DNA of 64,000 nt from Xanthomonas prunicola (GTDB lineage Bacteria > Pseudomonadota > Gammaproteobacteria > Xanthomonadales > Xanthomonadaceae), in the NCBI RefSeq assembly GCF_002846205.1, contig NZ_PHKV01000001.1:1364001-1428000 (forward strand), given 5' to 3'. Shown here one piece after another: positions 11,526 through 21,334 of this stretch. The number at the start of each line of letters is the position of its first letter. Positions within the stretch are counted from its first letter, which is position 1. Under the pieces are notes generated by a model. The model did not search any database. It saw nothing but the letters and a program-made list of their open reading frames with translations, and was not told the DNA's origin. The translations under genes were made by a program, and so were the position numbers.

Positions 11526-12839
11526 GCCAGCCTCGCCCTGATGCAGGTAATCCAGCGACACCTGCAACAGGGCGCGCAAGCCCACATCGAGCGACGACTC
11601 GTCCAACAGGAACTGCGGCGAATGGTTGCTGGGTGCGGTGGCCGGGTCGATGCCCTTGGCGGTGGAGCCGACGAAGAAGAACATCGATGGCACCTGCTGG
11701 GCGTAGAACGAGAAATCTTCCGCGCCCATCTGCAGCGGCGGCTCGTACACATTGCCGGCGCCCACCACGGCCTGCAGGCTGGGGAGCATCTTGGCAGTCA
11801 GTGCCGGGTCGTTGACGGTGGCGGGGTTGCCTGGCTGATCCGGCACCTGCGCTTCGACCTTGGCCCCATGCGCAGCAGCGGTGTGTTCGGCCACGTTCTT
11901 GAGATCGGCAAAGATCTGCTGGCGCATGCCCTCGTCGAAGGTGCGAATGGTGCCGACCATTTCCACATCGTCGGGGATGATGTTGTAGCGGATGCCGCCC
12001 TTGATCGCGCCAAAACTCAGCACCGCCGGCTGCTTGGACAGGTTGGCGCGGCGGCTGATCACTGTTTGCGCAGCGCCGATCATGTCGGCGCTGGCCACGA
12101 TCGGGTCGATGCCGTTCCACGGTGCCGAGCCATGGGTCTGCCGACCGATCATCTTGATTGCGAAGCGGTCCGACGCCGCCATCAGCGGCCCCCCGCGCAC
12201 GGCGATCTTGCCGGCCTGCACGCTGGAGAACACATGCAGGCCGAATACCGCCTGCGGCTTGAAGTCGGCGAACAGACCCTCTTTCAGCATCAGCGAGGCG
12301 CCACCCTCTTCGTTACCGGGCGCGCCCTCTTCGGAGGGCTGGAAGATCAGCATCACCTCGCCCGGCAACTGATCGCGCATACCGACCAGCGCCTCGGCCA
12401 CGCCGAGCAGGATGGCGGTGTGGGCGTCGTGGCCGCAGGCGTGCATCACGCCGACCTGCTCGCCGCGGTACTCGGCGGTGGCCCTGGAGGCGAACGGCAG
12501 CCCGGTCTGCTCCTTCACCGGCAGCGCGTCCATGTCCGCACGCAGGGCGATCTTCGGCCCCGGCTTGCCGCCCTTGATGATGGCCACCACGCCGTGATGG
12601 GCGATACCGGTGCGCGGTTTGAGGCCGAGCTTGCGCAGCTGCGCGGCCACGGCGGCGGCGGTGCGCTCCTCGCGGTTAGAGAGCTCGGGGTGTTGGTGGA
12701 AGTCGCGGCGCCATTGCACCACCTTGGCCTGCAGCGGGGCAGCGGCGGCCTGAACTTCGGGCCGTTGCGCGGTCTGCGCGGCGGCGAGCGTGGGCAGGGC
12801 GAGCAACAGCGCGCTGGTCAGCAGGCGGGAGGGGCGCAT
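11523..12839 (-). CDS. Exported M20-family amidohydrolase (amino-acylase/carboxypeptidase type)
   Basis: 438 residues from the ATG at 12839 (AGAGGA seven bases upstream). Signal peptide residues 1-22 (LLTSALLLALPTLAAAQT). Di-metal hydrolase motifs: HACGHDAH at 133-140 and Glu170-Glu171 in QPSEEG; the FHQHPELSNREERT block at 48-60 is typical of the IAA-amino acid hydrolase/hippuricase subgroup. Predicted periplasmic deacylation of N-acyl amino acids; substrate unknown. Its stop codon falls inside an intergenic repeat. Confidence 0.9.
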   Translation of the reverse strand: MRPSRLLTSALLLALPTLAAAQTAQRPEVQAAAAPLQAKVVQWRRDFHQHPELSNREERTAAAVAAQLRKLGLKPRTGIAHHGVVAIIKGGKPGPKIALRADMDALPVKEQTGLPFASRATAEYRGEQVGVMHACGHDAHTAILLGVAEALVGMRDQLPGEVMLIFQPSEEGAPGNEEGGASLMLKEGLFADFKPQAVFGLHVFSSVQAGKIAVRGGPLMAASDRFAIKMIGRQTHGSAPWNGIDPIVASADMIGAAQTVISRRANLSKQPAVLSFGAIKGGIRYNIIPDDVEMVGTIRTFDEGMRQQIFADLKNVAEHTAAAHGAKVEAQVPDQPGNPATVNDPALTAKMLPSLQAVVGAGNVYEPPLQMGAEDFSFYAQQVPSMFFFVGSTAKGIDPATAPSNHSPQFLLDESSLDVGLRALLQVSLDYLHQGEAG

Positions 12840-12995
12840 CGGCAATCCTCTGAAGATGGCTGCCTAATGTAGTTCAGGCGCATGCTGGATGGGCTGCAGT
12901 GGGCCCCGATTCAGCCAGGCGGTCAACCGCGGCAGGCATGGTGCGTTGCTTCCGGGGTGCAACTGTGACCATTGCTGTCGTTTCGCCGGCCGAGC

Positions 12996-13011
12996 CGTTA
13001 CTTCAGTAACG
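12996..13011. promoter_or_regulatory. Palindrome upstream of the RND efflux operon
   Basis: CGTTAC-TTCA-GTAACG, a perfect 6-bp inverted repeat, 89 bases before the adaptor start codon. It could be an operator for a repressor encoded elsewhere; no regulator gene is adjacent to the operon. Confidence 0.4.
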
Positions 13012-13099
13012 CTCAATTTGGTGTGACGCAACGATATGCTTCGCACAGCCGCCCCACGGTCGCACCCACGCGCCCGGCCCGCCCCTCAGGAGTTGTCGC

Positions 13100-14344
13100 A
13101 TGTCGCGTTTTTGGAAGATCACACTGCTGGTTGTAGCGGTGCTCGTCGTGGTGTTCGTCGCAATGCGGATGATGGGTGGGAGCCACCACGGCAAGCGCGC
13201 AGGCGCACAGGACGGCAATGACCCCGAAAACAGCGGTCCGGTGCCGGTCACAGTGGTGGCGGCCACCACGCAGGATGTGCCGGTCTATGCCAGCGCGCTG
13301 GGTACGGTCACCGCGCTCAATACAGTCACGGTCAGCCCGCAGGTCGGCGGCCAGCTCATGAGCCTGAACTTTAAGGAAGGCCAGGAAGTGAAGAAGGGCG
13401 ATCTGCTGGCGCAGATCGATCCACGCACGCTGCAGGCCAGCTACGACCAGGCGTTGGCGGCCAAGCGCCAGAACCAGGCGCTGTTGGCAACCTCGCGGGT
13501 CAACTATCAGCGCTCCAACGATCCTGCCTACAAGCAATACGTTTCGCGCACAGACCTGGATACCCAGCGTAACCAGGTTGCCCAGTACGAAGCCGCGGTC
13601 TCTGCCAACGATGCGCAGATGCGCTCGGCGCAGGTGCAGTTGCAGTTCACCCGCATCACCGCACCCATCGACGGCATCGCCGGCATCCGCGGCGTGGACG
13701 TGGGCAACATCGTCAGCAGCACCTCCACCATCGTCACACTGACCCAGATCCGCCCGATCTACGTGTCCTTCAACCTGCCCGAGCGTGAGTTGCAGGCCGT
13801 GCGCGCCGGCCAGGCGGCGACGCCACTGTCCGTGGCCGCACTGGACCGCGGCGATGCGCATGTGATCAGCGGCGACGGCAAGCTGGATGTGATCGACAAC
13901 CGCATTTCCGCCGACAGCGGCACCTTCGGCGCGCGCGCGATCTTCGGCAATACCGACAACGCGCTGTGGCCGGGTCAGTTCGTCAACGTACGCCTGCAAC
14001 TGCGCACCATCGCCGGCGGCACCGTGGTGCCGACCCAGTCGGTACAGCGCGGCCCGGACGGCGATTACGTCTATGTGGTGGGCGGTGACAACACCGCACA
14101 GATGCGCACCGTGGTGCAGGGCGTGGAGGTGGACGACAGCCATGTGCAGGTGACCAAGGGCCTCAAGCCCGGCGAGCGCGTGGTGACCGAAGGCCAGTTC
14201 CGCCTGAAGCCGGGCAGCAAGGTCAGCGCGCTCAAGCCAGGCGAGACGCCGCCGGAGCCGACCGAGGCCGAACTCAAGGCGGCGCACGACAAACAGGGCC
14301 GTGCGGGTGGCACCGGCGGCCGTCGTGGCGGCGGTCCACGCTAA
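13100..14344 (+). CDS. RND efflux periplasmic adaptor subunit (MdtA-like)
   Basis: 414 residues, membrane-fusion protein of a tripartite efflux pump. N-terminal membrane anchor about 5-24, then the lipoyl/barrel-sandwich half motifs (ALGTVTALNTVTVSPQVGGQLMSLNFKEGQEVKKGDLLAQID near 70-110), the alpha-helical hairpin (~115-185), second lipoyl half (TRITAPIDGIAGIRGVDVGNIV near 178-200), and beta-barrel and membrane-proximal domains. The C-terminus ends in a Gly/Arg-rich tail. ATG with AGGAG upstream. First gene of an adaptor-permease-permease operon like mdtABC. Confidence 0.93.
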   Translation: MSRFWKITLLVVAVLVVVFVAMRMMGGSHHGKRAGAQDGNDPENSGPVPVTVVAATTQDVPVYASALGTVTALNTVTVSPQVGGQLMSLNFKEGQEVKKGDLLAQIDPRTLQASYDQALAAKRQNQALLATSRVNYQRSNDPAYKQYVSRTDLDTQRNQVAQYEAAVSANDAQMRSAQVQLQFTRITAPIDGIAGIRGVDVGNIVSSTSTIVTLTQIRPIYVSFNLPERELQAVRAGQAATPLSVAALDRGDAHVISGDGKLDVIDNRISADSGTFGARAIFGNTDNALWPGQFVNVRLQLRTIAGGTVVPTQSVQRGPDGDYVYVVGGDNTAQMRTVVQGVEVDDSHVQVTKGLKPGERVVTEGQFRLKPGSKVSALKPGETPPEPTEAELKAAHDKQGRAGGTGGRRGGGPR

Positions 14345-14354
14345 TCCTCGACCA

Positions 14355-14379
14355 CCGGCGACGGACCTTCCGTCGCCGG
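14355..14379 (+). other. Strong hairpin between adaptor and first permease
   Basis: CCGGCGACGG, loop ACCTT, CCGTCGCCGG: perfect 10-bp stem, 10 bases after the adaptor stop and 58 before the next start. No T-run follows, so rather than an intrinsic terminator it may stabilise the upstream message or tune expression within the operon (inference). Confidence 0.6.
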
Positions 14380-14437
14380 CGTGCGTCGGCGCTGCATGCG
14401 CCGGCTTCGCTTGACGTCTTCAGCAAGGACACCCCCC

Positions 14438-17400
14438 GTGGGCTTTTCGACCATCTTCATCCGCCGCCCGATCGCTACTTCGTTGTTGATGGCCGGCGTC
14501 CTGCTGTTAGGCATTCTCGGTTACCGTCAACTGCCGGTCTCTGCATTGCCGGAAATCGACGCCCCCAGCCTGGTCGTCACCACCCAGTACCCCGGTGCCA
14601 ATGCGACCACCATGGCCTCATTGGTGACCACGCCGCTGGAGCGCCAGTTCGGGCAGATCTCCGGCCTGCAGATGATGACCTCCGATTCGTCGGCGGGCCT
14701 GTCCACCATCATTCTGCAGTTCTCGATGGAGCGCGATATCGATATCGCCTCGCAGGATGTGCAGGCGGCGATCCGCCAGGCCACCCTGCCCTCCTCGCTG
14801 CCCTACCAGCCGGTCTATAACCGGGTCAACCCGGCAGACGCGGCGATTCTCACGCTCAAGCTCACCTCCGATTCGCTACCGCTGCGCGAGGTCAACCGCT
14901 ACGCGGATGCGATTCTGGCCCAGCGTCTGTCGCAGGTGCCGGGTGTGGGCCTGGTCTCGATCGCCGGCAACGTCCGCCCTGCGGTGCGCATCCAGGTCAA
15001 TCCGGCGCAGCTGTCCAACATGGGCCTGACCATGGAGTCGCTGCGCAGCGCGCTGACCCAGACCAACGTCAGCGCGCCGAAGGGCTCGCTCAACGGCAAG
15101 ACCCAGTCCTACAGCATCGGCACCAACGACCAGCTCACCGATGCGGCGCAGTACCGCGAGACCATCATCAGCTACAAGGATGGCCGCCCGGTGCGGCTGG
15201 CGGATGTGGCCAACGTGGTCGATGGCGTGGAAAACGACCAGCTGGCCGCCTGGGCCGACGGCAAGCAGGCGGTACTGCTGGAGATCCGCCGCCAGCCGGG
15301 CGCCAACATCGTGCAGACGGTGGAGCAGATCCGCAGCATCCTGCCGCAGCTGCAGTCGGTGTTGCCGGCCGATGTGCATCTGGAGGTGTTCTCCGACCGC
15401 ACCGAAACCATCCGCGCCTCGGTGCACGAAGTGAAGTTCACCCTGGTGCTGACCATTGCGCTGGTGGTGGCCGTGATCTTCGTGTTCCTGCGCCGGCTAT
15501 GGGCCACCATCATTCCCTCGGTGGCGGTGCCGCTGTCGCTGGCTGGCACCTTCGCGGTGATGGCATTTGCGGGCATGTCGCTGGACAACCTGTCGCTGAT
15601 GGCGCTGGTGGTGGCCACCGGGTTCGTGGTCGACGATGCGATCGTGATGATCGAAAACATCGTGCGCTACATCGAGCAGGGCAAGAGCGGGCCGGAAGCG
15701 GCCGAGATCGGCGCCAAGCAGATCGGTTTCACCGTGTTGTCGCTGACCGTGTCGCTGGTGGCGGTGTTCCTGCCGCTGCTGCTGATGCCCGGCGTGACCG
15801 GGCGACTCTTCCACGAGTTTGCGTGGGTGCTGTCGATTGCGGTGGTGATCTCGATGCTGGTGTCGCTGACGCTGACGCCGATGATGTGCGCCTATCTGCT
15901 CAAGCCCGATGCCTTGCCCGAAGGCGAAGACGCGCACGAGCGCGCAACCGCCGCCGGCAAGCGCAATCTGTGGACGCGCACCGTGGGCACTTACGAGCGC
16001 AGCCTGGACTGGGTGCTTGCCCATCAACCGCTGACCCTGGCGGTGGCGATCGGCGCGGTAGCGTTGACGGTGGTGCTGTATGTGGTCATCCCCAAGGGCT
16101 TGCTGCCCGAGCAGGACACCGGCCTGATCACCGGCGTGGTACAGGCCGACCAGAACGTGGCGTTCCCGCAGATGGAGCAGCGCACCCAGGCGGTCGCCGC
16201 CGCGTTGCGGAAAGACCCGGCGGTGACCGGCGTGGCGGCCTTCATCGGCGCCGGCACCATGAACCCCACCCTCAACCAGGGCCAGCTGTCGATCGTGCTG
16301 AAGACGCGCGGTGACCGCGATGGTCTGGACGAGGTACTGCCGCGCCTGCAGAAAGCCGTGGCCGGCATTCCGGGCGTGGCCTTGTTCCTCAAGCCGGTCC
16401 AGGACGTCACCCTGGACACGCGTGTGGCCGCGACCGAATACCAGTACTCGATCTCGGACGTGGACAGCAGCGAGCTGGCGACCTGGGCCGGGCGCATGAC
16501 CGAGGCGATGCGCAAACTGCCCGAGCTGGCGGATGTGGACAACAACCTGGCCAACCAGGGGCGTGCGCTGGAATTGAACATCGACCGCGACAAAGCCAGC
16601 ATGCTCGGCGTGCCGATGCAGACCATCGACGACACGCTGTACGACTCGTTCGGCCAGCGCCAGATCTCCACCATCTTCACCGAGCTCAATCAGTACCGCG
16701 TGGTGCTGGAAGTGGCGCCGGAATTCCGCAGCAGCACGGCATTGATGAACCAGCTGGCCGTGGCCAGCAACGGCAGCGGCGCGCTGACCGGCACCAACGC
16801 CACCAGCTTCGGCCAGGTGACCTCGTCCAACTCGTCCACGGCCACCGGTGTGGGCGCGCAGAACACCGGCATCGTGGTCGGCGCCGGCAGCATCATTCCG
16901 CTGGCCGCTTTGGCCGAAGCCAAGGTCACCAACACACCGTTGGTGGTGAGCCACCAGCAGCAGCTGCCCGCGGTCACGATCTCGTTCAATCTGGCGCCAG
17001 GCCATTCGCTGTCGCAGGCGGTAGCGGCGATCGAAAAAGCACGCCAAGAGCTCAAGATCCCGACCCAGGTGCATGCGCAGTTCGTCGGCAAGGCCGCCGA
17101 ATTCACCGGCAGCCAGACCGACATCGTATGGCTGCTGCTGGCCTCGATCGTGGTGATCTACATCGTGCTGGGCGTGTTGTACGAAAGCTACATCCACCCG
17201 TTGACGATCATCTCCACGCTGCCGCCAGCCGGTGTCGGTGCGTTGCTGGCCTTGATGATGTGCGGGCTCAGCCTGTCGGTGGACGGCATCGTCGGCATCG
17301 TGCTGCTGATCGGCATCGTCAAGAAAAACGCCATCATGATGATCGACTTCGCCATCGACGCACGCCGCGAAGGGGCGAACGCGCACGATGCGATCCGGCG

Positions 17401-17686
17401 CGCCTGCCTGCTGCGCTTCCGTCCGATCATGATGACCACCGCTGCGGCCATGCTGGGCGCCTTGCCGCTGGCGCTGGGCACCGGCATCGGCTCGGAATTG
17501 CGCCGCCCGCTGGGCATCGCCATTGTCGGCGGCCTGCTGCTCTCGCAGCTGGTGACGCTGTACACCACCCCGGTGATCTATCTGTACATGGAACGCGGCG
17601 GCGAACGGCTGCGTGCCTGGCGTGCGCAGCGTGCGGCGCGCCGTGACGGCGTCACTGCGGCATCCACATCGGAGCGCTCGGCATGA
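14438..17686 (+). CDS. RND efflux inner-membrane permease (MdtB-like)
   Basis: 1082 residues; GTG at 14438 with AAGGA upstream, giving the family start GFSTIFIRRPIATSLLMAGV. Proton-driven multidrug exporter with 12 membrane segments; the TM4 acidic pair of the proton relay is in GFVVDDAIVMIENI near residue 398. Slightly longer than E. coli MdtB (1040), partly owing to a Ser/Thr/Gly-rich insert at about 778-812 (TGTNATSF, SSNSSTATGVGAQNTG) in a periplasmic loop. Second gene of the operon; probably forms a heteromultimer with the following permease, as MdtB and MdtC do. Confidence 0.94.
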   Translation: MGFSTIFIRRPIATSLLMAGVLLLGILGYRQLPVSALPEIDAPSLVVTTQYPGANATTMASLVTTPLERQFGQISGLQMMTSDSSAGLSTIILQFSMERDIDIASQDVQAAIRQATLPSSLPYQPVYNRVNPADAAILTLKLTSDSLPLREVNRYADAILAQRLSQVPGVGLVSIAGNVRPAVRIQVNPAQLSNMGLTMESLRSALTQTNVSAPKGSLNGKTQSYSIGTNDQLTDAAQYRETIISYKDGRPVRLADVANVVDGVENDQLAAWADGKQAVLLEIRRQPGANIVQTVEQIRSILPQLQSVLPADVHLEVFSDRTETIRASVHEVKFTLVLTIALVVAVIFVFLRRLWATIIPSVAVPLSLAGTFAVMAFAGMSLDNLSLMALVVATGFVVDDAIVMIENIVRYIEQGKSGPEAAEIGAKQIGFTVLSLTVSLVAVFLPLLLMPGVTGRLFHEFAWVLSIAVVISMLVSLTLTPMMCAYLLKPDALPEGEDAHERATAAGKRNLWTRTVGTYERSLDWVLAHQPLTLAVAIGAVALTVVLYVVIPKGLLPEQDTGLITGVVQADQNVAFPQMEQRTQAVAAALRKDPAVTGVAAFIGAGTMNPTLNQGQLSIVLKTRGDRDGLDEVLPRLQKAVAGIPGVALFLKPVQDVTLDTRVAATEYQYSISDVDSSELATWAGRMTEAMRKLPELADVDNNLANQGRALELNIDRDKASMLGVPMQTIDDTLYDSFGQRQISTIFTELNQYRVVLEVAPEFRSSTALMNQLAVASNGSGALTGTNATSFGQVTSSNSSTATGVGAQNTGIVVGAGSIIPLAALAEAKVTNTPLVVSHQQQLPAVTISFNLAPGHSLSQAVAAIEKARQELKIPTQVHAQFVGKAAEFTGSQTDIVWLLLASIVVIYIVLGVLYESYIHPLTIISTLPPAGVGALLALMMCGLSLSVDGIVGIVLLIGIVKKNAIMMIDFAIDARREGANAHDAIRRACLLRFRPIMMTTAAAMLGALPLALGTGIGSELRRPLGIAIVGGLLLSQLVTLYTTPVIYLYMERGGERLRAWRAQRAARRDGVTAASTSERSA

Positions 17687-17773
17687 CCACCGATGGCGTC
17701 ATCGCCGATCGGTCTGCCTGCCCGCGGCATCGCCTTCCCGCACGCGCGTATGGCAACTGCGCTGGCTGTTGCC

Positions 17774-17809
17774 TTTCCCGATTCCCGAATCCCGATTCCC
17801 GACTCCCGG
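17774..17809. repeat. Degenerate GGGAATCGGGA-type repeat array, copy 2
   Basis: About four units of CCCGATTCCCGAAT type on the plus strand, ending 10 bases before the second permease start codon. Located inside an operon, where it could fold in the message near the ribosome site. Confidence 0.8.
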
Positions 17810-17819
17810 CAGTCACCCC

Positions 17820-20800
17820 ATGAACATCTCCGCGCCCTTCATCAAGCGCCCGATCGGCACCTCGTTGCTGGCGATCGGTTTGTTCGTGATTGGATTGATG
17901 TGCTACCTGCGGCTGGGCGTGGCGTCGTTGCCGAACATCCAGATTCCGATCATCTTCGTGCACGCCACCCAATCCGGTGCCGACGCCAGCACCATGGCCT
18001 CCACGGTCACCGCACCGCTGGAACGTCACCTGGGCCAATTGCCCGGGATCGACCGCATGCGCTCGTCCAGTTCGGAGAGCAGCAGCCTGGTCGTGCTGGT
18101 GTTCCAGAGCAGTCGCAATATCGATTCGGCCGCGCAGGACATCCAGACCGCGATCAATGCATCGCAGTCGGACCTGCCCTCCGGACTCGGTACGCCGATG
18201 TACTCCAAGGCCAACCCGAACGACGACCCGGTGATCGCCATCGCGTTGACCTCGGACACGCAATCGGCCGATGAACTCTACAACGTGGCCGACTCGCTGC
18301 TTGCACAGCGGCTACGCCAGATCACCGGCATCAGCTCGGTGGACATTGCCGGCGCCTCCACGCCTGCGGTGCGCGTGGACGTGGACCTGCGCGCGCTCAA
18401 CGCGCTAGGCCTGACACCGGACAATCTGCGCAATGCGGTGCGTGCAGCCAATGTCACCTCGCCGACCGGATTCCTGTCCGACGGCAACACCACCATGGCC
18501 ATCATCGCCAACGATTCGGTGTCCAAGGCCGCCGATTTTGCGCAGCTGGCGATCGCCACGCAGTCCAACGGACGCATCGTGCGGCTGGGCGATGTGGCCA
18601 CCGTCTACGACGGTCAGCAGGATGCCTATCAAGCCGCCTGGTTCAACGGCAAACCGGCGGTGGTGATGTATGCCTTCACCCGCGCCGGCGCCAACATCGT
18701 CGAAACCGTGGACCAGGTGAAGGCGCAGATTCCCGAGCTGCGCAGCTACCTACAACCCGGCACCACGCTCACGCCCTACTTCGACCGCACGCCCACCATT
18801 CGCGCCTCGCTGCACGAGGTGCAAGCCACGCTGATGATCAGTCTGGTGATGGTGATCCTGACCATGGCGCTGTTCCTGCGCCGCCTGGCGCCGACGCTGA
18901 TCGCGGCGATCACCGTGCCGCTGTCGCTGGCTGGCTCGGCGCTGGTGATGTACGTGCTCGGCTTCACCTTGAACAACCTCAGCCTGCTGGCGTTGGTGAT
19001 CGCCATTGGCTTCGTGGTCGACGATGCGATCGTCGTGATCGAAAACGTCATGCGCCATCTCGACGAAGGCATGTCGCGCATGGAAGCGGCGTTAGCCGGT
19101 GCGCGCGAGATCGGCTTTACCATCGTCTCCATCACCGCCTCGCTGGTGGCAGTGTTTATCCCGATGCTGTTCGCCAGCGGCATGGTCGGTGCGTTCTTCC
19201 GCGAGTTCACCGTGACCTTGGTGGCGGCGATCGTGGTCTCGATGCTGGTGTCGCTGACCTTGACGCCTGCGCTATGCAGCCGCTTCCTGTCGGCGCACAG
19301 CGAGCCGGAAAAACCCAGCCGTTTCGGCGCCTGGCTGGACCGCATGCACGACCGCATGTTGCGTGTGTACACGGTGGCGCTGGATTTCTCGCTACGCCAC
19401 GCGCTGCTGCTGTCGTTGACGCCGTTGTTGCTGATCGCCGCCACCATCTTTCTGGGTAGTGCGGTCAAAAAGGGCTCGTTTCCCGCACAGGACACCGGCC
19501 TGATCTGGGGCCGCGCCAATTCCAGCGCCACGGTGTCGTTCGCCGACATGGTCAGCCGCCAGCGCCGCATCACCGACATGCTGATGGCCGATCCGGCGGT
19601 GAAAACCGTCGGCGCACGCCTGGGCTCCGGCCGTCAGGGCTCCAGCGCATCGTTCAACATCGAGCTGAAAAAGCGCGATGAAGGCCGTCGTGACACCACC
19701 GCGGACGTGGTTGCACGTCTGAGCGCCAAGGCCGACCGTTACCCGGATCTTGACCTGCGCCTGCGTGCGATCCAGGACCTGCCCAGCGACGGCGGCGGCG
19801 GCACCAGCCAGGGCGCCCAATATCGCGTATCGCTGCAGGGCAACGACCTGGCGCAATTGCAGGAATGGCTGCCCAAACTGCAGGCCGCGTTAAAAAAGAA
19901 CCCACGCCTGCGCGATGTCGGCACCGATGTGGATACCTCGGGCCTGCGCCAGAACATCGTGATCGACCGCGCCAAGGCCGCGCGTCTGGGCATTTCGGTC
20001 GGCGCCATCGATGGCGCGCTGTATGGCGCGTTCGGCCAGCGCTCCATTTCCACTATCTATTCCGATCTCAATCAGTACAGCGTGGTGGTCAATGCCCTGC
20101 CGTCGCAGACGGCCACGCCCAAGGCGCTGGATCAGATCTTCGTGCCCAACCGTGCAGGGCAAATGGTGCCGATCACCGCCGTCGCCACTCAGGTCCCGGG
20201 CCTGGCGCCGCCGCAGATCATTCATGAAAACCAGTACACCACGATGGATCTGAGCTACAACCTGGCGCCGGGCGTCAGCACCGGCGAGGCGGATCTGATC
20301 ATCCAATCCACTGTGGACGGCTTGCGCATGCCCGACGGCATCCGCCTCAGTGGCGACGACAGTTTCAACGTGCAGCTCAGCCCCAATTCGATGGGCATTC
20401 TGCTGCTGGCGGCGGTGCTCACCGTCTACATCGTGCTGGGCATGCTCTACGAGAGCCTGATCCACCCGGTCACCATCCTGTCCACCTTGCCGGCTGCCGG
20501 TGTCGGCGCGCTGCTGGCGTTGTTCATCACCAATACCGAACTGTCGGTGATCTCGATGATCGCGCTGGTGCTGCTGATCGGCATCGTCAAGAAGAACGCC
20601 ATCATGATGATCGACTTCGCGCTGGTGGCGCAGCGCGTGCACGGCATGGATGCGCGCGCGGCCGCACGCGAGGCGTCGATCGTGCGCTTCCGCCCGATCA
20701 TGATGACCACGATGGTGGCGATCCTGGCCGCCGTGCCGCTGGCGGTGGGCCTGGGCGAAGGCTCGGAGCTGCGCCGCCCGCTGGGCATCGCAATGATCGG

Positions 20801-20960
20801 CGGGCTGGTGTTCTCGCAGAGCCTGACCTTGCTCAGCACCCCGGCGCTGTACGTGATTTTCTCGTGTCTGAGCGCGCGCTGGAAAGCGCGTCGCGCACGT
20901 GCGCGCGCACGCCGTGCCGAACGCGCTGCGGCACGCCGTCCGGCGGCACAAGCGCAGTGA
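17820..20960 (+). CDS. RND efflux inner-membrane permease (MdtC-like)
   Basis: 1046 residues; ATG at 17820 giving MNISAPFIKRPIGTSLLAIG. Same fold as the preceding permease; TM4 Asp pair in GFVVDDAIVVIENV near residue 400, and the TM10-11 block IGIVKKNAIMMIDFAL. It ends with an Arg/Ala-rich cytoplasmic tail. It is not a recent duplicate of the first permease: much of the periplasmic sequence differs. No outer-membrane TolC-type channel gene follows, so the pump must use one encoded elsewhere. Confidence 0.94.
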   Translation: MNISAPFIKRPIGTSLLAIGLFVIGLMCYLRLGVASLPNIQIPIIFVHATQSGADASTMASTVTAPLERHLGQLPGIDRMRSSSSESSSLVVLVFQSSRNIDSAAQDIQTAINASQSDLPSGLGTPMYSKANPNDDPVIAIALTSDTQSADELYNVADSLLAQRLRQITGISSVDIAGASTPAVRVDVDLRALNALGLTPDNLRNAVRAANVTSPTGFLSDGNTTMAIIANDSVSKAADFAQLAIATQSNGRIVRLGDVATVYDGQQDAYQAAWFNGKPAVVMYAFTRAGANIVETVDQVKAQIPELRSYLQPGTTLTPYFDRTPTIRASLHEVQATLMISLVMVILTMALFLRRLAPTLIAAITVPLSLAGSALVMYVLGFTLNNLSLLALVIAIGFVVDDAIVVIENVMRHLDEGMSRMEAALAGAREIGFTIVSITASLVAVFIPMLFASGMVGAFFREFTVTLVAAIVVSMLVSLTLTPALCSRFLSAHSEPEKPSRFGAWLDRMHDRMLRVYTVALDFSLRHALLLSLTPLLLIAATIFLGSAVKKGSFPAQDTGLIWGRANSSATVSFADMVSRQRRITDMLMADPAVKTVGARLGSGRQGSSASFNIELKKRDEGRRDTTADVVARLSAKADRYPDLDLRLRAIQDLPSDGGGGTSQGAQYRVSLQGNDLAQLQEWLPKLQAALKKNPRLRDVGTDVDTSGLRQNIVIDRAKAARLGISVGAIDGALYGAFGQRSISTIYSDLNQYSVVVNALPSQTATPKALDQIFVPNRAGQMVPITAVATQVPGLAPPQIIHENQYTTMDLSYNLAPGVSTGEADLIIQSTVDGLRMPDGIRLSGDDSFNVQLSPNSMGILLLAAVLTVYIVLGMLYESLIHPVTILSTLPAAGVGALLALFITNTELSVISMIALVLLIGIVKKNAIMMIDFALVAQRVHGMDARAAAREASIVRFRPIMMTTMVAILAAVPLAVGLGEGSELRRPLGIAMIGGLVFSQSLTLLSTPALYVIFSCLSARWKARRARARARRAERAAARRPAAQAQ

Positions 20961-21334
20961 GGTTTCGCACCGAAGACCGCTCAGCCCGGCGGTACGGTCT
21001 TCAGTGTGTTGCGGCGCAGCCACGCAGACATGGTCGCCTGCGTGGTGATCCAGGGAGTGGTCTTGGCACGTGTCTGCGCGCAGACATAGCCGCATGCGTT
21101 TCGGCATGAAGTGATGTCACCAGCAACCGCTACGCTCAAGCGACCGCGGCGGCTGCACGTGGTCGTGTCGGGAGGTAGGCTGCGCTGGTTGCGGCGCATG
21201 CCCACCCCGGCAATGCTCGTAGCGGTCTCGACCTGCAACCGGACCTGATGGCCGACAACAGGCCTGGTCTTGACTGGACAGAACCGCACGCAGGACTCCG
21301 CGCCGTCGCCGACTTGCTTCCAAAGGACTGCCCG
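20961..21334. other. Intergenic region between efflux operon and VOC gene
   Basis: 374 bases. Apart from the inverted repeat near its start and an AAAGGA ribosome site at its end I see no gene or clear regulatory motif. Confidence 0.5.
20972..21002 (+). terminator. Possible terminator of the efflux operon
   Basis: GAAGACCG and CGGTCTTC form an 8-bp perfect stem around a 15-base loop, 12 bases after the second permease stop. No clear T-run. Confidence 0.4.

Noticed and set aside
15497-17386. A 629-codon minus-strand frame opposite the first RND permease
   Set aside because: Antisense shadow of the permease, extremely rich in His, Gln and Arg, no start region or family features.
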